From Chloroflexota bacterium (GTDB lineage Bacteria > Chloroflexota > UBA6077 > CF-72): a stretch of 6,316 nucleotides of DNA. Positions within the stretch are counted from its first letter, which is position 1, and every line of letters starts with the position of its first letter. Shown one piece after another: positions 1 through 6,316 of the stretch. Where the stretch lies: positions 1-6,316 of the forward strand of contig JAFAWJ010001151.1 of assembly GCA_019242065.1 (NCBI GenBank), given 5' to 3'. The translations under genes and the position numbers were made by a program. The notes beneath the pieces are model-generated. The model ran no database searches. It worked only from the letters and a program-made list of their open reading frames with translations, and was not told where the DNA came from.

Positions 1-1
1 C

Positions 2-529
2 GTCGACGAGGACACCGCCTATGGACGCGTCGGCGACCTCTCCCATCTCAGCAAAATCTATGTCGAGCAACTGGCGCGTATGCTGGGCTTTCCGTTCGTC
101 TCGGTCCGCCTGGGGGTGACCTACGGACTGTCGCCCATCATGAAGACGGCCCCGGCATTCATGACCGTGCCCAACCTGTTCTGTCAGCGTGCCGCCCAGG
201 GCGAGGTGCTCAACGTGCTCGACGACCGTCCCATGGCATTCATCCACGTTGAGGACGCCGCCGAGGCGCTGCTGGCCGCCGCCGACCTCAACGCCACGCA
301 CTCGTCGCTGGCCGTCAACGCCGCGCCGGAAGTCGTCACCATTGGCGAGCTGGCGCACATCGTCGAGCACGTGATGTGGCAGCGCGGCCAGCCGGCCCGC
401 ATCCAGGGCAGCACCCCAACCGAAGCCACCTTCCACGTGCGCTCGCGTCTGTCGATACAGCCGCGCCACACCCTCGCCACGGGGCTGCCCGCCGTTCTCG
501 ACTTCTTCAACAATCGGACGACCACCTGA
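2..529 (+). CDS. NAD-dependent epimerase/dehydratase, extended SDR family (partial, N-terminus outside window)
   Basis: Only the last 175 codons are present; the frame is open to the left window edge, so the Rossmann GxxGxxG motif cannot be seen. What remains is the C-terminal half of an extended short-chain dehydrogenase: the helix carrying the catalytic lysine (GDLSHLSKIYVEQL, visible residues 11-24), the strand RLGVTYG, a substrate-binding stretch (MKTAPAFMTVPNLFC) and the late FIHVEDAAEALLAA segment that matches the 'F.hV.DvA.a...a' motif of GalE-like enzymes. Family members interconvert or dehydrate nucleotide-linked sugars in the cytoplasm using bound NAD(P). The lysine at visible residue 18 is preceded four places earlier by serine, not the usual YxxxK tyrosine; tyrosines lie at residues 7 and 20. 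The stop TGA (527-529) overlaps the ATG of the next SDR gene by one base. The family call is secure; substrate and exact reaction are unknown. Confidence 0.9.
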   Translation, partial: VDEDTAYGRVGDLSHLSKIYVEQLARMLGFPFVSVRLGVTYGLSPIMKTAPAFMTVPNLFCQRAAQGEVLNVLDDRPMAFIHVEDAAEALLAAADLNATHSSLAVNAAPEVVTIGELAHIVEHVMWQRGQPARIQGSTPTEATFHVRSRLSIQPRHTLATGLPAVLDFFNNRTTT

Positions 530-1425
530 TGCGGGTACTGGTAACCGGCGCGACGGGGTTGATTGGCCGCCACACGCTGGCGCTGCTCCAGGCGCACGGC
601 CACGCCGTCCGCACCTTCCAGCGCTCGCCCGCGCCGGGCGTCGAGTACGTTGCGGGCGACGTGCGCTCAGATCGCGCGGCGCTGTGTCATGCCGCCGATG
701 GCTGCGCGGCACTCGTGCACCTGGCTGGCCGCGGCGACGTCGAGGAATCCCGGCACGATCCAGCGGGCTACGCCGAGCTGAATGCCGGCGGCGCGTTGCA
801 TGCGCTCGAGGCGGCCCGCGCCGCTGGCGCGGTCTTCGTGCTGGCGTCCAGCCAACGCGTGTATCCGCTGAAGCCGGGCACGTGCCGCGAGGCTGACCCA
901 CCCGCGCCCGACAGCCCATACGGGTACGCCAAGTGGGTCGCCGAGGTGTGGTGTCGCATGGCGAGCGAGCAGTTCGACGTGCCGACCCGCGTCTTGCGCT
1001 TTTTTTCCGTGTATGGACCGGGTCAGCAAGCCAACGGCGGCAGCGGCGTCGTCTCGATTTTCGTCCGCGCAGCCCTGGATGGACGGCCGCTCGTCGTCCA
1101 GTCGGCGGGACGGCGGGACTTCACCGATGCACGCGACGTGGCGCGCGGCATCCTGATCGCCGTCGAGCACGCCCAGCGCGAGGGCGGTCATCACGTGTTC
1201 AACATCGCGACCGGAGCGGGCACCACGTTTGGCGAGCTGGCAGACTCGATCGTGCGTCTGGCCGACTCGACCTCTCCGGTCGAGCTCCGTCTGCGTGAAG
1301 CCGAAGGCAATGATCTCGTCGCCGACACCTCACACGCCCGCGAAGTCCTGGGCTTCTCGACGTGCGTGCGGCTGGCGGACGGATTGGAACGGTACATCCA
1401 GTGGACGCGGCAAAACTGCTCCTGA
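529..1425 (+). CDS. NAD-dependent epimerase/dehydratase, GalE-like extended SDR
   Basis: Complete 298-residue extended SDR, normal length for UDP-glucose 4-epimerase-like proteins. Motifs run in the expected order: the NAD-binding TGATGLIG at residues 6-13, an acidic GDVRSD after the third strand (43-48), LVHLAG (62-67), the serine pair in LASSQRVYP (105-113), the catalytic YGYAK (Y131, K135), RFFSVYGPGQ (158-167), RDFTDARDVA (196-205) and a C-terminal ADTSHAREVLGF segment typical of nucleotide-sugar enzymes. It is expected to be cytoplasmic and to oxidise, then epimerise or dehydrate, a nucleotide-linked sugar. The ATG at 529 is chosen because it puts the glycine-rich motif at the N-terminus and overlaps the previous stop as TGATG. 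The frame stays open upstream to 376, but that extension lies inside the previous gene and looks nothing like an SDR. A GGA about ten bases upstream could serve as a weak ribosome site. Substrate unknown. Confidence 0.95.
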   Translation: MRVLVTGATGLIGRHTLALLQAHGHAVRTFQRSPAPGVEYVAGDVRSDRAALCHAADGCAALVHLAGRGDVEESRHDPAGYAELNAGGALHALEAARAAGAVFVLASSQRVYPLKPGTCREADPPAPDSPYGYAKWVAEVWCRMASEQFDVPTRVLRFFSVYGPGQQANGGSGVVSIFVRAALDGRPLVVQSAGRRDFTDARDVARGILIAVEHAQREGGHHVFNIATGAGTTFGELADSIVRLADSTSPVELRLREAEGNDLVADTSHAREVLGFSTCVRLADGLERYIQWTRQNCS

Positions 1426-2330
1426 AGGCGCGCCCGACGCCTGCCCAGCTCGCCGACCGACTGCGGCCGGTGGACGGTGTCTGGCCCGACGGCATCGAGC
1501 TCTACCTGGCCGCGGCCGACCTGGCCGACCAGCCCACCCTGGACGAAATCGTCGATCGACTGACCGGCGCCAGCACGCCACCCGGCTTTGCCTGGCTGAT
1601 CGAAGGCCCGGTCGACTCGCTCGACGGCCATGACTTCGACGTCACGCGCGAGAGCGCCGCCGATCGTCTGGTCCTCGAGCGCATCGCGCAAATCGCGGAG
1701 CGGATCGGCGCGCAGGCCGTCAACATTCACGTCATCGCGCCGAGCACCGACCTGGAGCGATTGACCGTCGAGTGGCGCGCCGAGCTGCTGGACCGGACCG
1801 TGCCGTTTTTGCGCGGCTTCGTCGAGCTGATGCAGGCCGCCGGTACGGTACCCACCGTGGAGCACATGCCGCCGGTCTTGCGCATGCGCCGCAACGACTT
1901 CGCCTTTACCCCGATTGGCATGGCTTCGGCCGACTTCCGCTACCTGGTCGAATGGCTACCCGGTCTGCGGGTCCTGGTCGATACCTCGCACGCCGGCCTG
2001 TACCTGCACGCGCGGACGATGCCGGTCGACCCGAAGCTGGCCTGGAGCGGCGCACTCCGCCGCTACCTCGACCGCCTGCCTGAGGAGCCCGACGACTTGA
2101 TCGGCTTCATGAGTGTGCTGCCGGCGGTGGAAAACGCGCAGGTCTCGAATGCCGCGGGCCTCCTGGGTGAGGGTCTGGCGTACGCCGACGGCGAGTTTGA
2201 CCTCGACCCGGTCATGCGCTGGCTGAACTCGCACGTGCATCACATCGTGACCGAAACGCTCGAGACGAACAATGACGACGCCGTCAATATGCGCGCGGCG
2301 TTGCGAGGTGTGCGGATGGCGCTGGCTTGA
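1401..2330 (+). CDS. Xylose-isomerase-like TIM-barrel protein (sugar phosphate isomerase/epimerase or endonuclease IV-like fold)
   Basis: The protein of about 309 residues resembles the AP-endonuclease-2/xylose-isomerase-like TIM-barrel superfamily. The strand GIELYL is close to the N-terminus, followed by AVNIHVIAPS, TVEHMPPVLRMR, RVLVDTSHAGLYLHAR and HIVTETLETN. The likely metal ligands are the Glu of VEHMPP (residue 154 from this start), Asp and His of VDTSH (194 and 197) and the Glu of VTETLE (285), matching the divalent-metal site of sugar isomerases such as IolE/IolI. No membrane segment or signal peptide is seen, so it is presumably cytoplasmic. The GTG at 1401 is preferred: it overlaps the preceding gene by 25 bases and has GGA-rich sequence upstream. 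An in-frame GTG at 1362 would add 13 residues but is less likely. Lying between nucleotide-sugar enzymes, it may act on a sugar or sugar phosphate of the same pathway, but this is inference; a DNA-repair endonuclease is less likely in this context. Confidence 0.88.
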   Translation: MDAAKLLLKARPTPAQLADRLRPVDGVWPDGIELYLAAADLADQPTLDEIVDRLTGASTPPGFAWLIEGPVDSLDGHDFDVTRESAADRLVLERIAQIAERIGAQAVNIHVIAPSTDLERLTVEWRAELLDRTVPFLRGFVELMQAAGTVPTVEHMPPVLRMRRNDFAFTPIGMASADFRYLVEWLPGLRVLVDTSHAGLYLHARTMPVDPKLAWSGALRRYLDRLPEEPDDLIGFMSVLPAVENAQVSNAAGLLGEGLAYADGEFDLDPVMRWLNSHVHHIVTETLETNNDDAVNMRAALRGVRMALA

Positions 2331-3391
2331 CGCAGGCCACGCCGCCGCCGGCGGAGCTGCTCCTCGGCCGACCCGAACGCACCGGAGATCTCACCCGGGC
2401 TGCCGCGGCGGTTCGCGACCGACGCGTGCTGCTCACTGGCGCGGCGGGCAGCATCGGCTGGCCGCTCAGTCACCAGCTGCTGGCCGCCGAGCCCCAGCGC
2501 CTGATCCTGCTGGACCACCACGAGCATTCGCTGTTCAGCCTCGAGCGTGCGCTGGGTGCCAGTCAGCGGACGCGGTTCGAGCTGGTCGACATCCGCGACG
2601 CGGCCCGGCTCGGGCGTGTCTTCGACGAGCACGCGCCCGAGATCGTGATCCACCTGGCCGCCGCCAAGCACGTCCCGTACGGCGAGCGTTTTCCTGAAGG
2701 CGCGGTGGCCTCTAATGTGCTGGCGACGCACTCGCTGCTGGCGCTTGCCGCGCGCAGTGGCACGCATGCGCTCGTGTATCCCTCCAGTGACAAAAGCGTC
2801 CTGCCGCCAAGCGTGTACGGCGCCACCAAGCGCCTGGCCGAAGCGCTGGTGCAGGCCGTGAGCGCCCGGCGGCAGTGGGCGATCGTCCGCTACGTCAACA
2901 TCATCGGCACGCGCGGCAGCGTCATCGAAACGTTCACCCAGCAGATCCTCGCCGAGCGGCCGCTCAGCATCACCGACCGGCGCATGACGCGCTACTGGAT
3001 GAGCATGAATGAGGCGATGTGGTGCGCGCTGGCGGCGACCCACTGCGTCGCACCAGGCGAGATCGTCATGCCGGACTGCGGGGCACCGGTGCCGATCCTC
3101 GACACCGCGACGCGACTGGCTGGCTGGTATCGTCCCGAGCACGTGCCCTACCCGCTGACGTGCACCGGCATCCGACCCGGCGAGCGACTGGACGAAGTGT
3201 TGCTGTCGCCCAACGAGTCGTTCGCTGCCGAGGCGCCCGCACCTGGTCTGCGTTTGGTGCGCACCCAGCGGCCGGCGTCGGCCCTGGCGAGCATCCAGGC
3301 GACGGTCGAACACCTCTCCGAACTGGTGACGCGTGGCGATCGCGCAGCGCTCATCCGCACCTGTCTGGACGCCGCGAGCGCACTGCAATGA
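2327..3391 (+). CDS. Nucleotide-sugar 4,6-dehydratase, polysaccharide biosynthesis protein of CapD/FlaA1 type (soluble form)
   Basis: This 354-residue protein matches the catalytic domain of the CapD/FlaA1 family (Polysacc_synt_2), which converts UDP-GlcNAc or similar sugars to 4-keto-6-deoxy intermediates for surface glycans. Seen in order: LLGRPE linker (12-17), the NAD motif TGAAGSIG (37-44), LLDHHEHSLF (61-70), DIRD (88-91), AAAKHVPYGE (111-120), SSDK (153-156), YGATKR (164-169), NIIGTRGSVIETF (191-203), RMTRYWM (219-225) and the late GIRPGERLDE (281-290). Asp155, Lys156, Tyr164 and Lys168 form the active site; Tyr is present as in FlaA1/PseB, where the long CapD/PglF forms have Met. It lacks the N-terminal membrane region of long CapD proteins but keeps their LLGR linker. 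The start is TTG at 2327, inside TTGA with the previous stop, with GGATGG seven bases upstream. UDP-GlcNAc is the most likely substrate but is not proved by sequence. Confidence 0.93.
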   Translation: MTQATPPPAELLLGRPERTGDLTRAAAAVRDRRVLLTGAAGSIGWPLSHQLLAAEPQRLILLDHHEHSLFSLERALGASQRTRFELVDIRDAARLGRVFDEHAPEIVIHLAAAKHVPYGERFPEGAVASNVLATHSLLALAARSGTHALVYPSSDKSVLPPSVYGATKRLAEALVQAVSARRQWAIVRYVNIIGTRGSVIETFTQQILAERPLSITDRRMTRYWMSMNEAMWCALAATHCVAPGEIVMPDCGAPVPILDTATRLAGWYRPEHVPYPLTCTGIRPGERLDEVLLSPNESFAAEAPAPGLRLVRTQRPASALASIQATVEHLSELVTRGDRAALIRTCLDAASALQ

Positions 3392-4497
3392 ATCCAGTTC
3401 CCTGGCTGTTACTGGCCTTTGCCGCGGCGGCGGGGACCACCTTCGTCCTGGCCCTGGTGGCCGAACGCTGGGGGCGGCGCCTCGGCGTGGTGGACGTGCC
3501 GCGCCCGGGTGAAGTGCAGCGTCGCAGCGTGCCGCGCACCGGCGGCTACGCGATGCTCGTCGGACTGTGGGTCGCCTTACTGCTGGGCTACGTGCTCCGC
3601 CCGCTGTTCCTGGTCGATCCGGATACCGGACCCGGCTGGATTCCCGCCGACGACCTGCGCATGCTGGGACTGGTCATTGGCACGGTGTGTATCGTGCCGC
3701 TGGCCATCCTTGACGACCGGCGGCGACTCGGCCCGCTGCCGCAGCTGATCGGGCAACTGCTGATCGCCTCCATACCGGTTGCCTTCGGCTTGCGGGTCAG
3801 CAGCGTGGCGCAGCCCTTTGGCGATCCCATCGACCTGCCCGTCTGGCTGGACGTGCCACTCAGCATCCTGTGGTTCGTCGGCATGATGAACGCCATCAAC
3901 TGGGTCGACAACATGGATGGCCTGGCCGGCGGCCTGGCCTTTGCCGGCGCGATGGTGCTGTTTGCCCGCGCCTTTTTGTTCACCGAGTATTCGATCGCGC
4001 TGTTTCCGCTGGTGCTGGCCGGCGTGTGCCTCGGCTTCCTGGGGCGCAACCGTCCGCCGGCGACGATCTTCATGGGCAGCGCGGGGTCGCTGCTGCTCGG
4101 GTTCGGGCTGGCCGGCAGCGGCATCTTGGGGGGCGCCAAGTTGGGCACCGCCGTACTGGTACTGGGCGTGCCGATTCTTGACGCGGCGTGGGTCATCTTC
4201 CGCAGGCTGACGCGCGGCGCGCGGCCGACGGTCGGCGGCGACCGCGAGCATCTGCCCATGAAGCTGCACGATCTGGGGATGACGACGGGTCAGACGGTGC
4301 TGGCGCTGTACGTGGTCTCGGCGATCCTCGGCATTGTCGGGTTGAGTCTGCACACGCCGCCGGAGGCGCCGAGCATTGACAAGCTCTACGCCCTGATTGG
4401 CATGGCCGCGGTCATCTTCGTCGTGCTGGCCGCCCTGACCGTAGCCGTCACCCGCCGCCGCGGCCGCGAAACCGAAAGCTCCTTCTCCCGCCGCTAG
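3388..4497 (+). CDS. Polyprenyl-phosphate sugar-1-phosphate transferase, glycosyltransferase family 4 (WecA/TagO/MraY-like), divergent active site
   Basis: Integral membrane protein of 369 residues, with about eleven hydrophobic segments (roughly 5-25, 52-72, 91-108, 117-136, 155-172, 178-197, 199-217, 233-248, 251-270, 300-320 and 333-355), the count known for WecA. The family moves a sugar-1-phosphate from a UDP-sugar to undecaprenyl phosphate at the cytoplasmic face, the first membrane step in making many surface glycans. Recognisable motifs are PRTGGYAML (49-57), the Asp pair in LAILDDRRRLG (D109, D110), NAINWVDNMDGLAGG (N168, N171, D174, D177), FLGRNRPPATIFMG (217-230) and VPILDAAW (261-268). 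Two usual motifs are altered: MGDxGS reads MGSAGS (Ser231) and HxHH reads HLPM (288-291). It starts in ATGA overlap with the dehydratase stop. The frame remains open upstream to 3019, inside that gene, which I reject. It ends within CTAG shared with the convergent gene. The family is certain; donor sugar and activity are open. Confidence 0.94.
   Translation: MNPVPWLLLAFAAAAGTTFVLALVAERWGRRLGVVDVPRPGEVQRRSVPRTGGYAMLVGLWVALLLGYVLRPLFLVDPDTGPGWIPADDLRMLGLVIGTVCIVPLAILDDRRRLGPLPQLIGQLLIASIPVAFGLRVSSVAQPFGDPIDLPVWLDVPLSILWFVGMMNAINWVDNMDGLAGGLAFAGAMVLFARAFLFTEYSIALFPLVLAGVCLGFLGRNRPPATIFMGSAGSLLLGFGLAGSGILGGAKLGTAVLVLGVPILDAAWVIFRRLTRGARPTVGGDREHLPMKLHDLGMTTGQTVLALYVVSAILGIVGLSLHTPPEAPSIDKLYALIGMAAVIFVVLAALTVAVTRRRGRETESSFSRR
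4494..4497. other. Shared CTAG stop-codon palindrome between convergent genes
   Basis: The palindrome CTAG supplies TAG to the plus-strand transferase (4495-4497) and TAG to the minus-strand PHP gene (4496-4494). The two reading frames therefore meet with no spacer. I see no hairpin plus T-run around it, so any transcription end must lie inside the opposite coding region or depend on a factor such as Rho. Confidence 0.9.
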
Positions 4498-5342
4498 TCC
4501 TTGTCTCTAATGTGGGCGACTCGCTCTTCGAGCCGCTCCAGCAGATCGGGCGGCGAGGGGACGGAGCCTGGCGGCGCCAGCATCGTCCCAAACCCGTGGA
4601 AGTCGCTGCCCACCGTTGGCACCAGATCAAACCGAGAGCAGGCATCCAGCAACGCCTCGGTCGTCCCCGCGGGATACTCCCCAGACTTCGAGTAGTACAC
4701 CTCCAGCCCGTCCACGCCCGCCTCGACCACCGCGGATAAGTAGCCGCGCCAGTCCTTGCCATCCAGCTCATTCGGATGCGCCCACGACGCCAGCCCGCCC
4801 ACCGAATGAATCAGCCGAATGCCCTCAGCTGGCTCCAGCCGAAAACCCTCGAAGTACGCCGGCCCACCATGCCCGATGAAGCGCTCAAACGCCTCGTCGA
4901 TCGTCTGAATATGCCCCGCCTCCAGCAGTGCCTGCGCCACGTGCGGCCGCCCGACGCTGCCTTCACCGGCGATCTCGAACACGCGCTCGAGGCTGATCGG
5001 CACGCCCAGACCATTCAGCGCGTTGACCATCTGCTCCGCGCGTTCCAGCCGCGCGTCGCGAAACCCGCGCAACGTCACTTGCAGGGCAGCGTCATGGTGA
5101 TCCAGGAACAGTCCGAGGACGTGAATGGACGCCCCCGGCAGATCCGTGCTCAGCTCAATCGCCGGAATGACCCGCATGCCCAGCGGATTGGCCACCTGCT
5201 GCGCCGCGTCGACACCGTCGGTGGCGTCATGGTCCGACAGCGCCATCGTCGTCACGCCCTGCGCATGCGCAAAGCGCACCAGCTCGGACGGCGGCAGCCT
5301 GCCGTCCGAAACGGTGCTGTGCAGGTGAAGATCGAGGCTCAA
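4494..5342 (-). CDS. PHP-family metal-dependent phosphoesterase (TrpH/YciV, 3',5'-nucleoside bisphosphate phosphatase type)
   Basis: Complete 282-residue PHP protein, typical of the TrpH/YciV group. The sequence has [11 protein letters not shown] at the N-terminus (4-14), LSDHDATDG (35-43), AIELST (61-66), IHVLGLF (73-79), [13 protein letters not shown] (131-143), [10 protein letters not shown] (157-166), SWAHPNE (186-192), [12 protein letters not shown] (212-223) and VGSDFHG (244-250). The expected ligands His6, His8, Asp13, His38, Glu63, His74, His189, Asp247 and His249 are all present, so an active three-metal site is likely. Characterised relatives hydrolyse 3',5'-nucleotides such as pAp or trim short RNAs 5' to 3' (RNase AM). 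The start is TTG at 5342, inside a TTGA overlap with the RNase Y stop and with no clear ribosome site, pointing to coupled translation. Its neighbour supports a role in RNA turnover. A DNA polymerase X or histidinol-phosphatase PHP domain fits less well because of the length and the [11 protein letters not shown] insert. Confidence 0.94.
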   Translation of the reverse strand: MSLDLHLHSTVSDGRLPPSELVRFAHAQGVTTMALSDHDATDGVDAAQQVANPLGMRVIPAIELSTDLPGASIHVLGLFLDHHDAALQVTLRGFRDARLERAEQMVNALNGLGVPISLERVFEIAGEGSVGRPHVAQALLEAGHIQTIDEAFERFIGHGGPAYFEGFRLEPAEGIRLIHSVGGLASWAHPNELDGKDWRGYLSAVVEAGVDGLEVYYSKSGEYPAGTTEALLDACSRFDLVPTVGSDFHGFGTMLAPPGSVPSPPDLLERLEERVAHIRDKD

Positions 5343-6316
5343 CGCGCGTAGTCGACCGCGCGCGTCTCACGCACGACGGTGACCTTTACCTGGCCGGGGT
5401 ACTGCAGCGTCTCCTCGATCTTTTTGACGATGTCGCGCGCCAGCCGCATCGCCGCCAGATCGTCAACCTGTTCGGGCCGGACGATGATGCGCACCTCGCG
5501 ACCCGCTTGAATCGCGAACGATTTTTCGACGCCATCGAACGAGTTGGCGACCTCTTCGAGCGCCTCGAGTCGCCGAACGTAGTTCTCGACACTTTCACGC
5601 CGCGCGCCGGGCCGCGCCCCCGAGGCCGCGTCGGCCGCCTGGACCAGCACGTCCTCGATCGACTGATGCTCTGGATCGTGATCGTGATGCCCCATCACCG
5701 CCTGGACGACCAGCTTCTGCTCACCAAAGCGCCGAATGAAGTCCGCGCCGATGATGTGGTGCGGGCCTTCGACCTCGTGGGTCAGGACCTTGCCAATGTC
5801 GTGCAGAAACGCGCCGCGGCGAACGACGTTGACGTCGGCGCCGACCTCGGATGCCAGCATGGCCGCGATGTGCGCCGCCTCGACGGCGTGCTGCAGCTGA
5901 TTCTGACCGTACGACGTCCGAAACTTGAGGCGACCGACCACCTTGATGATTTCGGCATGCAAGCCGGGCACGCCCGCCTCGTAGGCCGCCGCCTCGCCTT
6001 CTTCCTTGATCTCCTGCTCGATCTCCTGCTTCGACTTGGCCACGACCTCTTCGATGCGGGCCGGGTGAATGCGCCCGTCCTGCACGAGCTTGGTCAGCGC
6101 CAGTCGCGCGATCTCACGCCGCACCGGATCGAAGCACGACAGCGTGACCGCATCCGGCGTGTCGTCGATGATCAGGTCGACACCCGTCGCGGCTTCGAGC
6201 GCCCGAATGTTGCGCCCCTCGCGACCGATGATCCGCCCCTTCATCTCTTCGTTGGGGATCGGCACCACGGTGGTGGTGATCTCGCCAACTGTGTCGCTGG
6301 AATAACGCTGGATGGC
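5339..6316 (-). CDS. rny: Ribonuclease Y (partial, N-terminus outside window)
   Basis: The final 325 codons of RNase Y are visible, about two thirds of the usual length of some 520 residues; the N-terminal membrane anchor and coiled coil lie beyond the right edge. The visible part starts [16 protein letters not shown], continues into the KH domain with [17 protein letters not shown] (GREG loop near visible residues 31-34), then [21 protein letters not shown] and [11 protein letters not shown]. The HD domain follows, with [24 protein letters not shown] (catalytic His-Asp at visible residues 172-173) and GHHDHDPEH, then [21 protein letters not shown], the family signature [14 protein letters not shown] and a C-terminal [20 protein letters not shown]. 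RNase Y is a membrane-tethered endoribonuclease that starts mRNA decay in many bacteria lacking RNase E. No break or missing catalytic residue is seen. Its stop overlaps the TTG start of the PHP phosphoesterase, so the two are probably one transcript. Confidence 0.98.
   Translation of the reverse strand, partial: AIQRYSSDTVGEITTTVVPIPNEEMKGRIIGREGRNIRALEAATGVDLIIDDTPDAVTLSCFDPVRREIARLALTKLVQDGRIHPARIEEVVAKSKQEIEQEIKEEGEAAAYEAGVPGLHAEIIKVVGRLKFRTSYGQNQLQHAVEAAHIAAMLASEVGADVNVVRRGAFLHDIGKVLTHEVEGPHHIIGADFIRRFGEQKLVVQAVMGHHDHDPEHQSIEDVLVQAADAASGARPGARRESVENYVRRLEALEEVANSFDGVEKSFAIQAGREVRIIVRPEQVDDLAAMRLARDIVKKIEETLQYPGQVKVTVVRETRAVDYAR

Noticed and set aside
376..528. N-terminal extension of the second SDR frame by 51 codons
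   Set aside because: It overlaps the preceding gene; the NAD-binding motif should be close to the N-terminus, which the ATG at 529 gives.
1000..1006. Run of seven T in a GC-rich gene, a possible slippage or frameshift site or terminator
   Set aside because: The SDR frame reads through it as the conserved RFFSVYG motif, there is no stem upstream, and no alternative frame product of interest follows.
3019..3387. N-terminal extension of the transferase frame by 123 codons
   Set aside because: The extension lies inside the dehydratase gene and is Arg-rich without homology; the ATG at 3388 precedes the first membrane segment and forms an ATGA overlap.
2240..3388. Long open frame of 382 codons on the minus strand
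   Set aside because: It lies exactly antisense to the CapD/FlaA1-like dehydratase, is rich in Arg, Gln and His with no family motif, and is the usual by-product of high GC coding.
3577..4353. Minus-strand open frame of 258 codons
   Set aside because: It is antisense to the membrane transferase; its Gln/His/Arg-rich composition mirrors hydrophobic codons on the other strand and shows no protein-family signal.
4776..5351. Plus-strand open frame of 191 codons opposite the PHP gene
   Set aside because: The PHP frame on the minus strand has complete catalytic motifs; the plus-strand product is Arg/Gln/His-rich with no recognisable domain.
5674..5690. Short GATCGT/GATCGTGAT tandem-like repeat
   Set aside because: It encodes the conserved His/Asp-rich GHHDHDPEH part of the RNase Y HD domain, so codon constraint explains it.
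6005..6035. Repeated CTCCTGCTCGATCT-like units
   Set aside because: They encode the Glu/Lys/Gln-rich linker ([11 protein letters not shown]) between the RNase Y KH and HD regions, a normal family feature.

Overview
The window is a densely packed stretch of a high-GC bacterial chromosome: seven protein genes, no intergenic gap, and no RNA gene, mobile element, repeat array or CRISPR that I can see. Every gene junction is an overlap of between 1 and about 25 bases. The coding style (GC-rich third positions, GTG and TTG starts inside stop codons, an RNase Y gene, and a divergent WecA/MraY-like transferase with a 'GGAK.GTAVLVLGVPILDAAWVI' style of sequence) suggests Chloroflexota or a relative. 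That placement is an inference from general resemblance, not a database result.

Plus strand, 2-4497: a translationally coupled run of five genes for sugar and surface-glycan metabolism. It opens with the C-terminal part of an extended SDR nucleotide-sugar epimerase/dehydratase, cut by the window edge. Next come a complete second extended SDR protein, a xylose-isomerase-like TIM-barrel protein, a soluble FlaA1/CapD-type nucleotide-sugar 4,6-dehydratase, and an 11-segment membrane polyprenyl-phosphate sugar-1-phosphate transferase of glycosyltransferase family 4. A reasonable reading is that the soluble enzymes remodel a (nucleotide) sugar and the last gene loads a sugar phosphate onto a lipid carrier at the membrane. 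Two of the five have unusual residues at positions that are normally catalytic.

Minus strand, 6316-4494: the C-terminal two thirds of RNase Y (KH and HD domains), followed with a 4-base TTGA overlap by a PHP-family phosphoesterase of the TrpH/YciV/3',5'-nucleoside-bisphosphate phosphatase type with all its metal ligands. The pair suggests an RNA-decay unit: an endonuclease plus an enzyme that could clear short RNA ends or pAp.

The two units converge and their stop codons share the palindrome CTAG, leaving no room for an ordinary terminator between them. No promoter is visible, because both transcription units begin outside the window.
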